This document shows positions 9,270 to 17,070 of a stretch of DNA of 64,000 nucleotides, in pieces. How positions within the stretch are numbered: position 1 is the first letter of the stretch; each line of letters opens with the position of its first letter. Source of the stretch: an uncultured Bacteroidales bacterium. Its GTDB lineage: Bacteria; Bacteroidota; Bacteroidia; Bacteroidales; F082. The stretch is taken from contig ONFO01000022.1 in the NCBI GenBank assembly GCA_900317155.1, forward strand, positions 22,234-86,233, given 5' to 3'. A model generated the notes under the pieces. The model searched no databases. It was not told the origin of the DNA and saw only the letters and a program-made list of their open reading frames with translations. The position numbers were made by a program, and so were the translations under genes.

Positions 9270-9878
9270 TTATCTCTTCCAAGCCCCAATCACTTCGCCC
9301 ACATAGACTGTATGAATGCCTGCATCAAAGCCATCGTACCACTTCTTCGGTGTGTCGTTGCGGAAGTCTTGTTCCGTTTGATGCCAAACAGTCATGGTTT
9401 CGCACTCGATGACCAGATTGGCTTCTTCATAATAGGGTGTGCCGTGTTCGGTGTAAGCTACATGCAAGCCGAGTGCGGCAGCCTTGTCGCCATCGCGACC
9501 GCTGTTGCTACCCATGTATTGCCACACTTTCGGGTCGTCGAACTGCATGATGGTGAAGCGTGGGTGCTTCTCCATAAATTCCCAGGTGTAGCGTCCAGGA
9601 GCCACATAAACAGTCACGGCAGGACGGTCGTGGCCAAGGTAATTGCCTATGCCGCCCCAGCCGATGGTCATGGCGTTGTTCTCGGTCGTGTCGCCCGAGC
9701 ATACAATGAGGTTCTCGGTGAACCAGCTGAAGCCGTTTTTCTGAAACTCCTGCTGCACGTCGAAGGCTGTCAGTTCGTTGTTTTCTTTATCCATGGTTGT
9801 ATCGATTTGTTCTTGTTGTTGAGGACTGGCACAGCCGATGAGGGCGATGCATAATACAATAATAAGATTGTGTTTCAT
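9270..9878 (-). CDS. Flavin-reductase-like domain lipoprotein
   Basis: 202 residues from the ATG at 9878; an upstream in-frame ATG at 9905 would spoil the signal sequence. The N-terminus is hydrophobic and ends in a lipobox (ALIGCAS). The rest matches the flavin-reductase/FMN-binding split-barrel family: WFTENLIVCSGD, NAMTIGWGGIGNYLG, RPAVTVYVAPGRYTWEFMEK, FTIMQFDD. These proteins normally bind FMN in the cytoplasm, so a lipid-anchored copy is unusual. An internal ATG at 9794 (MDKENNELTAF) could give a soluble form. First gene of the long minus-strand operon. Confidence 0.8.
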   Translation of the reverse strand: MKHNLIIVLCIALIGCASPQQQEQIDTTMDKENNELTAFDVQQEFQKNGFSWFTENLIVCSGDTTENNAMTIGWGGIGNYLGHDRPAVTVYVAPGRYTWEFMEKHPRFTIMQFDDPKVWQYMGSNSGRDGDKAAALGLHVAYTEHGTPYYEEANLVIECETMTVWHQTEQDFRNDTPKKWYDGFDAGIHTVYVGEVIGAWKR

Positions 9879-9902
9879 TGAAATGATGAGTTTATTGAGT
9901 TG

Positions 9903-9910
9903 CAAAGATA
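9903..9910 (-). promoter_or_regulatory. Promoter -7 box for the 9878-3439 operon
   Basis: Minus-strand TATCTTTG (TAnnTTTG), 24 bp before the ATG at 9878. It is back to back with the plus-strand box at 9922-9929. Confidence 0.6.
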
Positions 9911-9921
9911 AACATTTTTCT

Positions 9922-9929
9922 TACTTTTG
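9922..9929 (+). promoter_or_regulatory. Promoter -7 box for the 9959 gene
   Basis: TACTTTTG (TAnnTTTG), 29 bp upstream of the ATG at 9959. Confidence 0.6.
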
Positions 9930-9958
9930 CCGCAAGAAATCAAAGCAAATTTAGCGAT

Positions 9959-11317
9959 ATGAAAAGAGCTTTATGTTTATGGATGACCGTTATGTTAATG
10001 GCCATTCTTGGTATTGCCCATGCGCAAAACACCCAGTGGTACGGCTATGCCCGTACTTGTTTCAACGGTGAAACCTGGCAGAACAAATTCATCACCTTTA
10101 CCGCACAGAATCCTAATGAGGTACAAGCGGTTTCCGAAACGCTCCCCGAGCTCTGGGCCGCCACCTATTTGGATGGTTATGTGTGGTTCGTCACCCAGAC
10201 AAGAAGTCTGTGCAAAGCACCTTTTGACCCAGAGACACAAACCATAGGCGCATACGAGACGGTTGTCCCAGCATTGGAACCCTATAACTTGTACATCGAC
10301 ATGGCCTACAACCCTGTGGATGGCATGATGTACTATTTATGTCAAGACAGCCAGTACAATTGCTACCTGAAACGCTCTAATCTTGCCACCCCTTCAGACG
10401 TTGAAGTCGTTGGGGTTTTTGACGTAAGAATGTGGACGTTGGCCATCAATGCCCAAGGACAAGCATACGGCGTGGCATACGAGGGTGGTAACCTATACGA
10501 AATAGACCTCAACAACGCGGCCACTACCTTGGTCGGACCTACAGGCAAAGAGGTGTGGTACACGCAAAGCATGGCCTTCGACCTCGACACAGGGGAACTT
10601 TATTGGGCACAGTTTGCCACCACGAGCGACCAAGGATTTTACCAAGTGAATACAGAAACAGGTGCGGCGACTTCACTCGGCGAGATTGGCCTCGGCACCC
10701 AGCTCACAGGCTTGTTTATGGTGCCTCAACCGACGCCTCCTGAGCCTGAGATTATCAACGAGATTTACGTGGAAGGCTTCACGGCTCCTGTTTGGGGCGA
10801 GCATCCCGATTACGACATAGAGGTGAGTCCAACAGAACCCTATACCATAGTTGATGTTTCATGGCATCGCTATGTTAGTTATGATGATCATGTGCTTGAG
10901 CCAGACGATTATTTCGATCTTGAATATGTAAATTACTATTTGCTTGTTTTACTTTCCCCAAAGGAAGGCTTTGTTTTTGGTGAGGATCCTGTGGTCTATT
11001 TTGACGGTGACCATTCCGTTTTTGATTCTGGAGGGTTTTCCGGTAATAATTATCGGGTATATACCATTGATTATCAGGTAACCGATCCTACTGGCATTGC
11101 TGAACTAACATTGGAAAACATTGCCGTTTGGCCAAATCCAGCGACAAACGTCCTATATTTGGATATCGTGGATGGAACAACTGTCAGCGTTTTCGACATG
11201 ACGGGGCGTAGGGTGATGCAGGAGCGTTACGAAGGCCAGCTTGATGTGAGCAACCTGACTCCTGGCCTTTATGCCATCAAAGCCGAGGGCTACACAGTAA
11301 AAATCGTGAAAGAATAA
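9959..11317 (+). CDS. Secreted propeller-like protein with T9SS sorting domain
   Basis: A 452-residue protein with a signal peptide (about 1-22, ending AHAQ). Residues 60-260 contain repeating strands of the type seen in beta-propellers (YLDGYVWFVTQ, YNPVDGMMYYLCQDS, INAQGQAYGVAYEGGNLYEIDL, FDLDTGELYWAQF). Residues 270-370 are Pro/Glu-rich and lack a recognisable fold. The last 75 residues are a T9SS type A domain (VWPNPATNVLYL ... VFDMTGRRVM ... GLYAIKAEGYTVKIVKE). Surface-exposed or released; no enzymatic motif seen. Confidence 0.8.
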   Translation: MKRALCLWMTVMLMAILGIAHAQNTQWYGYARTCFNGETWQNKFITFTAQNPNEVQAVSETLPELWAATYLDGYVWFVTQTRSLCKAPFDPETQTIGAYETVVPALEPYNLYIDMAYNPVDGMMYYLCQDSQYNCYLKRSNLATPSDVEVVGVFDVRMWTLAINAQGQAYGVAYEGGNLYEIDLNNAATTLVGPTGKEVWYTQSMAFDLDTGELYWAQFATTSDQGFYQVNTETGAATSLGEIGLGTQLTGLFMVPQPTPPEPEIINEIYVEGFTAPVWGEHPDYDIEVSPTEPYTIVDVSWHRYVSYDDHVLEPDDYFDLEYVNYYLLVLLSPKEGFVFGEDPVVYFDGDHSVFDSGGFSGNNYRVYTIDYQVTDPTGIAELTLENIAVWPNPATNVLYLDIVDGTTVSVFDMTGRRVMQERYEGQLDVSNLTPGLYAIKAEGYTVKIVKE

Positions 11318-11329
11318 TTATTGTGACTA

Positions 11330-11355
11330 TTTGTAGAACCTTATAAATCTACAAA
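11330..11355. terminator. Stem-loop after the 9959 gene
   Basis: Perfect 8-bp arms TTTGTAGA (11330-11337) and TCTACAAA (11348-11355) with a 10-nt loop, starting 13 bp after the stop at 11317. There is no T-run afterwards, so it may only be a 3'-end stabilising hairpin. Confidence 0.35.
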
Positions 11356-11421
11356 TGGACAAGCAAACATCATGGTGTACCTTGATACGACACCTTGATT
11401 TCCATTTATTTGTGAAATAAA

Positions 11422-11823
11422 CTAATTATTTACAAGTTGCCTGCGCATATTCACAATGTCCATCACATTGCCGAAGATGCTGAAAACGCCGAAACCCATA
11501 AACAGGGAAAGTGCGGTGGTGACGATGATTCTGGAGTGTTCACTCAACCACAACAGCATGACTGACTGTACATTGAATGTGAAAAGCGGAATCTCGGCAG
11601 GCATGGAAAGCACGAAAGCGATGGTGATGGCACCACTGATGATGCCCACGACAAAGGCTGCCACCATAGCCCATTTGTAGCGGCGAATCGTGGCCTCTTG
11701 ATGCTGTTTGACATACTCCACGGCATCCAAACGCTTGTTGAGCGATGCCATAAAGGCATCGTTGTCATCGAAATGCGGTTGCTGGGCGAGGAAGAGTTCC
11801 TCAAGTTCTTTGTCTTTGTTCAT
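11422..11823 (-). CDS. Small membrane protein coupled to an ECF sigma factor (possible anti-sigma)
   Basis: 133 residues: a charged N-terminal part (1-45), then membrane helices at about 47-70 and 100-120. Its start codon overlaps the sigma-factor stop by four bases (ATGA at 11820-11823). Small membrane proteins translated right after an ECF sigma gene are often anti-sigma factors, but I see no zinc-binding HxxxCxxC or FecR domain, so this role rests on position only. Confidence 0.75.
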   Translation of the reverse strand: MNKDKELEELFLAQQPHFDDNDAFMASLNKRLDAVEYVKQHQEATIRRYKWAMVAAFVVGIISGAITIAFVLSMPAEIPLFTFNVQSVMLLWLSEHSRIIVTTALSLFMGFGVFSIFGNVMDIVNMRRQLVNN

Positions 11824-12296
11824 GGCTTCAGTTTCTCCTTTAGTTTGTCGCGTCCGCGCGAGAGTTGTTTTTTGACGGCATCTTCAGAGGTGTCGGTGAT
11901 GGCCGCTATCTCCTTGATATTGTATCCGTTGAAATAGAATAGCGTGATAGCCGAGCGTTCCTTGGGCGGCAGGGTGCGCAGGGCAAGATAAAGGTCTTGG
12001 TGCGCAAAGGAAGCATCGGTGGAAGTGTTGCTGACGAGTGCACGTGCCTCGTCGAGGCTTTCTGTTGTGCGGCAACTGGCCTTGTGGCTGAGGAAGGTGT
12101 TGTGGGCAATCTTGAACAGCCACGAGCGGAACCGTCCCTTCTCCTGATAGCCAGCCGACGAAAGGTAAGCCTTGACCAATGCGTCTTGCGCAAGGTCGTC
12201 GGCTTCGTCCTTGTTGCCGCAGCAGAGGTAGAGCAAGAAGCCTCGAAGTGCCTCCTGCTCTTGTTCCACAAGTTCTATGAATCCTTCGCGGGTCAC
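11820..12296 (-). CDS. ECF RNA polymerase sigma factor
   Basis: A 158-residue sigma-70 family protein with only regions 2 and 4. Region 2: YLCCGNKDEADDLAQDALVKAY and GRFRSWLFKIAHNTFLSHKA. Region 4: LPPKERSAITLFYFNGYNIKEIAAIT ... VKKQLSRGRDKLKEKL, the -35-binding helix-turn-helix. It should direct RNA polymerase to a specific promoter set under envelope or other stress. Gene order is membrane protein (12300-12782), sigma, membrane protein, with gaps of -4 to +3 bp, so the three are one operon. Confidence 0.92.
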   Translation of the reverse strand: MTREGFIELVEQEQEALRGFLLYLCCGNKDEADDLAQDALVKAYLSSAGYQEKGRFRSWLFKIAHNTFLSHKASCRTTESLDEARALVSNTSTDASFAHQDLYLALRTLPPKERSAITLFYFNGYNIKEIAAITDTSEDAVKKQLSRGRDKLKEKLKP

Positions 12297-12299
12297 GGG

Positions 12300-12782
12300 T
12301 TAGGCCTGTGTGGTTGTTTTGCTTTCTTCGGCTTCAATCTCCTTGGCGAGCATCTTTCTACCTACGCCATAGTTGATAATGAAGGCGGCACCTATGGCCA
12401 GAAGAATCACGCCGAAAGCAATGGCGGTCTGAACATCGTCTGCCATGTGAATCTTCTGCGTATCTTTGCTTATTGTATTAATAAGGAAGATGCCAAATCC
12501 AATCAAGCCGATGCCCGATATGGTGGTGATGCAGCCCCAAAGCAGTTTCGAAAGTAGCTTCTCCTTCAAGAGCTTTTTCTTAGGGGACATTTTTTTGAGC
12601 AGTTCCTCGACATCCATGTCGGGATTTTTCTCCAAGGCCGCCGTGACGATTTGCGTGCGAGCATTGGTCTCGTTCATTTTACGACGTGTTTCCATCCAAA
12701 TGAAGATAATGGGGAGTACGCATCCGCATAAAATGATGGGTAACATACTGATGAGTTCATCCCAAATAATAAAGCTATTCAT
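12300..12782 (-). CDS. DUF6249-like membrane protein
   Basis: 160 residues with an N-terminal membrane helix (about 9-28), a cytoplasmic charged segment containing NPDMDVEELLKKMSPKKKLLKEKLLSKLLWG, and two more helices (about 82-102 and 112-135). This layout and the motif around MDVEELLKKM match the DUF6249 family, often found next to ECF sigma genes in Bacteroidetes. Molecular role unknown. It is the first gene of the sigma operon and ends 3 bp before the sigma start. Confidence 0.75.
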   Translation of the reverse strand: MNSFIIWDELISMLPIILCGCVLPIIFIWMETRRKMNETNARTQIVTAALEKNPDMDVEELLKKMSPKKKLLKEKLLSKLLWGCITTISGIGLIGFGIFLINTISKDTQKIHMADDVQTAIAFGVILLAIGAAFIINYGVGRKMLAKEIEAEESKTTTQA

Positions 12783-12875
12783 TTTCTTTTGTTTTAAGTG
12801 TTAGACTTCTGTTTTCTGTGTTTATTTCATTGTCGCAATCTGCGTCCCCGCAGATTGGTTGTTTATGTCACCTTA

Positions 12876-14624
12876 TCAATCCAGCAAAACCATATTATGC
12901 TTTTCTTTGTCATAATAAAACCCAACGGCAAGGACTTTATTCTTCACAAGACACAATCCTGTGATTTCCAACTGATGTGACTCTATCATGTTCGGAACAA
13001 GAATCGTGTTTTTAAGGTTTCCATCCCTGTCGAATGTCTTTTTGAAGCAGCAGCCGCTTTCAATTGACAATGTATAAATGCTTGTTTCATCTATTAAGAT
13101 GTCAACAATCAAGTCCTGGAAATTGTCCTGAAACTGATAAGCGTATTCTTCTGTACCGTATAGAGTGCTGTCAATCGTAAAATCATCGGCAGAAACATTG
13201 AACACTTCTAAAGTTGACAGCGGTTTTCCCCAATCGTTATTATCGTATATTGATAGGATCCCTGATGTGCCATCTGTTACCGCTATTGTGCTTCCATGGC
13301 TTGTTATTTTTGGGTTGCAGTAGGCATAGCCCAAATGCAAGTCCATGTGGATTTGTCCCAACTGCCCAATGCGTCCGACAGGCTTTTTATCGGTATCATA
13401 AACAGTGTATAATGGTGTTTCCTTATAAAAGCATTCTTCAAAAGGATTTTGATGCTCATTGGTCAATTCAAAATACGGATAGCCTTTGAACGAGGCAAAA
13501 AACAACAAGTCAAGTTTCTCTGAATAATAAAAGCTTTCATGCCCTATGTATGTGATGCTGTCAATACTTCCGAACAATTCCATTGGAATAAATTCTCTCA
13601 TCTTTTCGTTGTGAATGTTTTGGAAAATAACGGCAGGGGCGTTGCTATAGGCCATGTTGTTTCCTTCTTTGTATTTAAGATTGGGCACAGAGACGGAAAA
13701 CACCAGCGTATCCGGGTTAATCATGGAACCAGTAAGACACATGGCAAGTACCATGTTATTGGCTCGCAATTGGAAATACTTTTCATGCTCGATAGAGACA
13801 AACGCCAATTCTTCACTCTCATTCGGAACAAATCTTCCCACAAACGAAAGATTGTCAGCGTTTTCGGATAACGAATACAAATAAATGCTATTGTCCAGCT
13901 CGTCGGTAAATGAAAGATAGCCTTTGCTTATCTTAGGGAAAGTGATGTTTGACACGATGGTGTTGCTATCGGAAGGCACCATCATCCTGCTGAATAGTTC
14001 GGCTTTCTTATAATGACCGTCTTCACAATCTGAAGCGGCAGGCTGGAATGAGATGGTTCCTTCCCATAACTCGCCGTAATAGGGCATTGGCTCTGTATGT
14101 CGAATTAAGGCATCTGCAAATTCATCGTTGATGACGATATAATCGCCGCCGGTAAGCAAACGCCCCGATTTCCTGTCTATTTTCATGATGAAAGGTATGC
14201 GCGGCTCTTCTGTCCTGAAAGCAAGAAACGACTTGAAAGACAAATCTGTGTCGTAAATCACGTCTTCAAAATAGAATTTCTTTGCCACATATTTTCTTGC
14301 TGCCTGTTCATTGGGAGAAGATGCTATCATAACCATAGGGTTGTCCGGTTTACGCATATAAAGCAATTCTTGAACGACGCCAATTTCTGCCTCACAGCGC
14401 GGACAGAACATCAACGGGCAGAGAACGACATAAAGCGTATCGTTTTCGTTAGATATTCCCGAGAAATAATCTCTAAGGAGATTTTCCGTGCCTTTAATTT
14501 GCGCAACCTTGTGAAATGGTTCGGCATCGGCAATCTCATTTAGGTTCATTTGGGCTTCAGCCGCATCAAGCACCAGAAACAAGGCCAATAGTATAAATGT
14601 CGTTTTGATGATGATAGTTTTCAT
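12876..14624 (-). CDS. Exported thioredoxin-like plus beta-propeller protein
   Basis: 582 residues with a signal peptide (about 1-24, ending AEAQ). Residues 60-170 look thioredoxin-like: DTLYVVLCPLMFCPRCEAEIG has a CPRC pair where the active-site CxxC sits, followed by PMVMIASSPNEQAARKYVAKKF and a cis-Pro-like RIPFIMK. Residues 190-582 show strand repeats of the 6-bladed propeller type found in Bacteroidetes. The CxxC lies after the strand as in resident redoxins, but redox function is unproven. Codon use is more AT-rich than the neighbouring sigma operon. Stands alone on the minus strand. Confidence 0.7.
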   Translation of the reverse strand: MKTIIIKTTFILLALFLVLDAAEAQMNLNEIADAEPFHKVAQIKGTENLLRDYFSGISNENDTLYVVLCPLMFCPRCEAEIGVVQELLYMRKPDNPMVMIASSPNEQAARKYVAKKFYFEDVIYDTDLSFKSFLAFRTEEPRIPFIMKIDRKSGRLLTGGDYIVINDEFADALIRHTEPMPYYGELWEGTISFQPAASDCEDGHYKKAELFSRMMVPSDSNTIVSNITFPKISKGYLSFTDELDNSIYLYSLSENADNLSFVGRFVPNESEELAFVSIEHEKYFQLRANNMVLAMCLTGSMINPDTLVFSVSVPNLKYKEGNNMAYSNAPAVIFQNIHNEKMREFIPMELFGSIDSITYIGHESFYYSEKLDLLFFASFKGYPYFELTNEHQNPFEECFYKETPLYTVYDTDKKPVGRIGQLGQIHMDLHLGYAYCNPKITSHGSTIAVTDGTSGILSIYDNNDWGKPLSTLEVFNVSADDFTIDSTLYGTEEYAYQFQDNFQDLIVDILIDETSIYTLSIESGCCFKKTFDRDGNLKNTILVPNMIESHQLEITGLCLVKNKVLAVGFYYDKEKHNMVLLD

Positions 14625-14708
14625 TTTGATTTAAGAGTGAAATGTTAGACTTCTGTTTTCTTGAACCAGTTCGCCCTTATAACAAGTCTGGATGGCAAAA
14701 GGTGACGT

Positions 14709-15215
14709 TTATTCTAATTTTTTCTTTTTTTTCCTAATGACATGTCCTTCTTGAATGGCGGAAAATGTCGCAACAACGGCTATAATGACCATCGGAACAA
14801 TCGATTCCAGAAATACCGTCAAAGGAGCTCCAACAAAAAGCAGGATCCCCGTTACTTTATTTGCAATGGTGTGAGGAAAGATGCATTTCTTGTACATCAC
14901 TAACGCAGAGATTTGATTGATGATTTTGGTGGCGACAATCACTCCGCCCCAGATCCACAGCCATTTTGGCAATGCCAGAGCAGGTATCAACTTAAAGCAG
15001 CAACATATCACGAAGGCCAAATCTGCTAAACTATCCAGCATTGCACCTGTTTTGCTTTCGCATCCGAGTTTTCGTGCGAGATAGCCATCTGCCATATCGC
15101 TGAGGCCACAGACAAAATAAATGACCCAGAAAGCACAACTCTCGACGCCGAAAAATAGAAGGCAAACGGCCCCTAAATATCGAAGTGCCGATATAGCATT
15201 TGGCATGGATTTCAT
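14709..15215 (-). CDS. CDP-alcohol phosphatidyltransferase family protein
   Basis: 168 residues from the ATG at 15215 (an upstream TTG at 15221 is possible). The family signature is complete: D-x2-DG-x2-AR-x8-G-x3-D-x3-D, seen as DMADGYLARKLG ... GAMLDSLAD. With several membrane helices, it would transfer a phosphoalcohol from a CDP-alcohol to another alcohol at the inner membrane, as in phospholipid synthesis; the substrates are not readable. Its start lies 9 bp downstream of the PNPOx gene stop, so the two are co-transcribed. Confidence 0.88.
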   Translation of the reverse strand: MKSMPNAISALRYLGAVCLLFFGVESCAFWVIYFVCGLSDMADGYLARKLGCESKTGAMLDSLADLAFVICCCFKLIPALALPKWLWIWGGVIVATKIINQISALVMYKKCIFPHTIANKVTGILLFVGAPLTVFLESIVPMVIIAVVATFSAIQEGHVIRKKKKKLE

Positions 15216-15224
15216 CAACAAACC

Positions 15225-15956
15225 TTACTCTAACACAAAGCTCCTCGGATAGAAGTCGCTGTAGAAACGGCCATCTGTGGCGGTGAACTTCAGCACGCAA
15301 TAGTTTGGGTCGGTCACACCACCTGGGTAGTATTCCGTGTCGCCATCGCGCCAAATCATCTCTTTGCTCTTGGCATCTGTCAGCACCTCCATCGTGCCTC
15401 GCAGCATCATGCCCTTGAAACCCTCGGCATCGCAGAAATAGATGCTGGCCTTGGGGTTGGCCTTGTAGTGGGCCACACGCAGCGAGAAGGTGTTGGTGGT
15501 GAAATAGAACACCTTGATGCCTTCGCGGACCCGAGGTGACAGCATGGCCTTGGTGCAAGGGAAGCCCTCCTCATCTACAGATGAAATCATAGTAATTGGC
15601 AGTGTATCTGCCATTTGTGAAATAAGGTCTTTAACACCCGCCAAAGCAGGGTTTTCAGGTATTTTTTCGTTTCCCGTTACTGTCAGAGACTTGCGCCAGC
15701 GTTTCAAATGCGGGAAGTACATCTTCATCTGGCCGATGTATTCTTCCCTCGTGATGGGCTGTGGCAGTCCTTTGTTTACCTCGTCCACAAACTGGGCACA
15801 ATGCTCTATCATCTCATCCATCGTGCAGTCTTGCAGGAACTTGCCATCCTTGTAGCAATAGATGCAATAATCCTCATTTTTGCTTCCATCGGCATTGGTG
15901 CCGAGGATTTCGTTAGTGAGCGGCATACCGCAGCTTTGACAAAACTTTTGTTCCAT
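15225..15956 (-). CDS. Zinc-ribbon plus PNPOx-like (FMN-binding split barrel) fusion protein
   Basis: 243 residues from the ATG at 15956 (MEQKFCQSCG); longer upstream readings have no family match. Residues 1-90 are a Zn_ribbon_2-type domain with CQSCGMPL and YCIYCY as the four-cysteine site. Residues 105-243 match the pyridoxamine-phosphate-oxidase-like/general-stress-protein fold: TMISSVDEEGFPCTKAM, VFYFTTNTFSLRVAHYKANPKASIYF, GTMEVLTDAKSKEMIW, ATDGRFYSDFYPRSF. It probably binds FMN or another flavin/heme ligand. A stand-alone copy of the zinc-ribbon domain lies at 35649-35918. Its promoter region is nearly identical to that of the CAT-like gene at 20727. Confidence 0.88.
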   Translation of the reverse strand: MEQKFCQSCGMPLTNEILGTNADGSKNEDYCIYCYKDGKFLQDCTMDEMIEHCAQFVDEVNKGLPQPITREEYIGQMKMYFPHLKRWRKSLTVTGNEKIPENPALAGVKDLISQMADTLPITMISSVDEEGFPCTKAMLSPRVREGIKVFYFTTNTFSLRVAHYKANPKASIYFCDAEGFKGMMLRGTMEVLTDAKSKEMIWRDGDTEYYPGGVTDPNYCVLKFTATDGRFYSDFYPRSFVLE

Positions 15957-15984
15957 GGCTAAATAGTTTATATCTAAACGTCTG

Positions 15985-16042
15985 CAAAAATACAGTATTC
16001 TCCGTTCCAAAATGAAAACCATATATGGACAATTCTATGGAC
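15985..16042 (-). promoter_or_regulatory. Promoter and operator of the zinc-ribbon/PNPOx gene
   Basis: Minus-strand -7 box TATTTTTG at 15985-15992. Centred upstream is TGGACAATTCTATGGAC (plus-strand reading, 16026-16042), a TGGAC direct repeat with 12-bp period. The same arrangement, with the box-to-repeat distance identical (34 bp), precedes the CAT-like gene (20760-20817), and the bases between are also largely conserved. This points to a shared regulator. The TetR-like gene starting at 16131 is divergent and is the obvious candidate. Confidence 0.7.
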
Positions 16043-16091
16043 TTTGCGACATTTTGTTCCTAAAACGCGTTGAAATTGCGTATGATTTCCC

Positions 16092-16099
16092 TACTTTTG
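16092..16099 (+). promoter_or_regulatory. Promoter -7 box for the TetR-like regulator
   Basis: TACTTTTG (TAnnTTTG), 31 bp upstream of the ATG at 16131, divergent from the PNPOx promoter. Confidence 0.6.
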
Positions 16100-16130
16100 C
16101 AGCGGATAATAACGGAACGCTTGTTTTATT

Positions 16131-17054
16131 ATGGCACGACCGACAAGCATATCGAAAGAAAAAATACTCGCTGCTGCTATTGACATCGTGAGAAAAGGCG
16201 GCACTTCCGCACTTACTGCCCGAAACCTTTCCTCGGTGTTAGGTTGTGGCGTCAATGCCGTTTTCTCGAAATTTGGCTCCATGGAAGGTGTTATGGAGGC
16301 CGTCCGCACTGAAGCCCGCCGTTTGTTCAAGGAGCGTGTCGGCGCAGGTTTTTCCTTGAACCCTCCTTTCAAGGGCATGGGGTTGGCTTTCGTTTGGTTT
16401 GCGATAGACGAGCCTCAACTCTTCAAATTGGTGATGGACGACAGGGCTTCGGCAGCCTCTTTCGAGGATTACATCGACACCCAAGTGGGTTTCAAGCAGG
16501 AGTCGATTGCCGCCATTGGCCAGTCTTTCGGTTTGCAGGGAAAAGACGCAGAAATGCTGTATTACCAACTGATGCTTGTCGGAATCGGGCTGGCGCATAC
16601 TTGCGTGGAAGGCGGTGCGGCGCTCAGCATCCCGCAAGTTTCCGAAATCTTCGGCAAAAATGTTAGGGCATTCCTGATGGTCATTCGCGCCGGCAATGAT
16701 GAGCGCGAATCGTTTATGCCTCATGAAGGCAAGGGACCCGAAGGCGACGTTGAATCCTATCTCCTGATACATTCCCTTGCGGGCCAGAACCACCTGCTGC
16801 AAGAGCTTCACGCTGCGCCACGTTATATCCAGGACAATGAATGGGTTGAAATGGAACGTGTGTTCCGAAACGGTTTCTCCCTCACGCCTGAATCGCTTCG
16901 GGAGAAGCATCCCAACCTCACCCGTGGCGATATCCGCCTGATCATGCTTTCTCGACTTCAGTTTTCCGTGACAGAACAGGCCCTTCTTTTGGGCATCTCG
17001 CCCGCCTCGGTCACGAAAGCCAGACAAAGGCTCAAAGCCAAGTTGGGAATGTGA
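16131..17054 (+). CDS. TetR-type regulator with an extra C-terminal helix-turn-helix
   Basis: A 307-residue protein. Residues 1-60 are a TetR-type DNA-binding domain (SKEKILAAAIDIVRKGG, ALTARNLSSVLGCGVNAVFSKFGSMEGVM). Residues 80-195 form the helical ligand/dimer domain, of the kind seen in WHG-type TetR proteins. The tail from about 240 adds a second DNA-binding-like unit: NLTRGDIRLIMLSRLQFSVTEQALLLGISPASVTKARQRLK, a LuxR/sigma-region-4-like helix-turn-helix. TetR proteins are normally about 200 residues, so this is a fusion. Likely controls its divergent neighbour and perhaps the CAT-like gene through the shared TGGAC repeats. Confidence 0.82.
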   Translation: MARPTSISKEKILAAAIDIVRKGGTSALTARNLSSVLGCGVNAVFSKFGSMEGVMEAVRTEARRLFKERVGAGFSLNPPFKGMGLAFVWFAIDEPQLFKLVMDDRASAASFEDYIDTQVGFKQESIAAIGQSFGLQGKDAEMLYYQLMLVGIGLAHTCVEGGAALSIPQVSEIFGKNVRAFLMVIRAGNDERESFMPHEGKGPEGDVESYLLIHSLAGQNHLLQELHAAPRYIQDNEWVEMERVFRNGFSLTPESLREKHPNLTRGDIRLIMLSRLQFSVTEQALLLGISPASVTKARQRLKAKLGM

Positions 17055-17070
17055 TGAACCCTCCTCCCAC

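Noticed and set aside
15215-15221. TTG start for the CDP-alcohol phosphatidyltransferase
   Set aside because: An ATG follows 6 bp later and the TTG adds only two residues.
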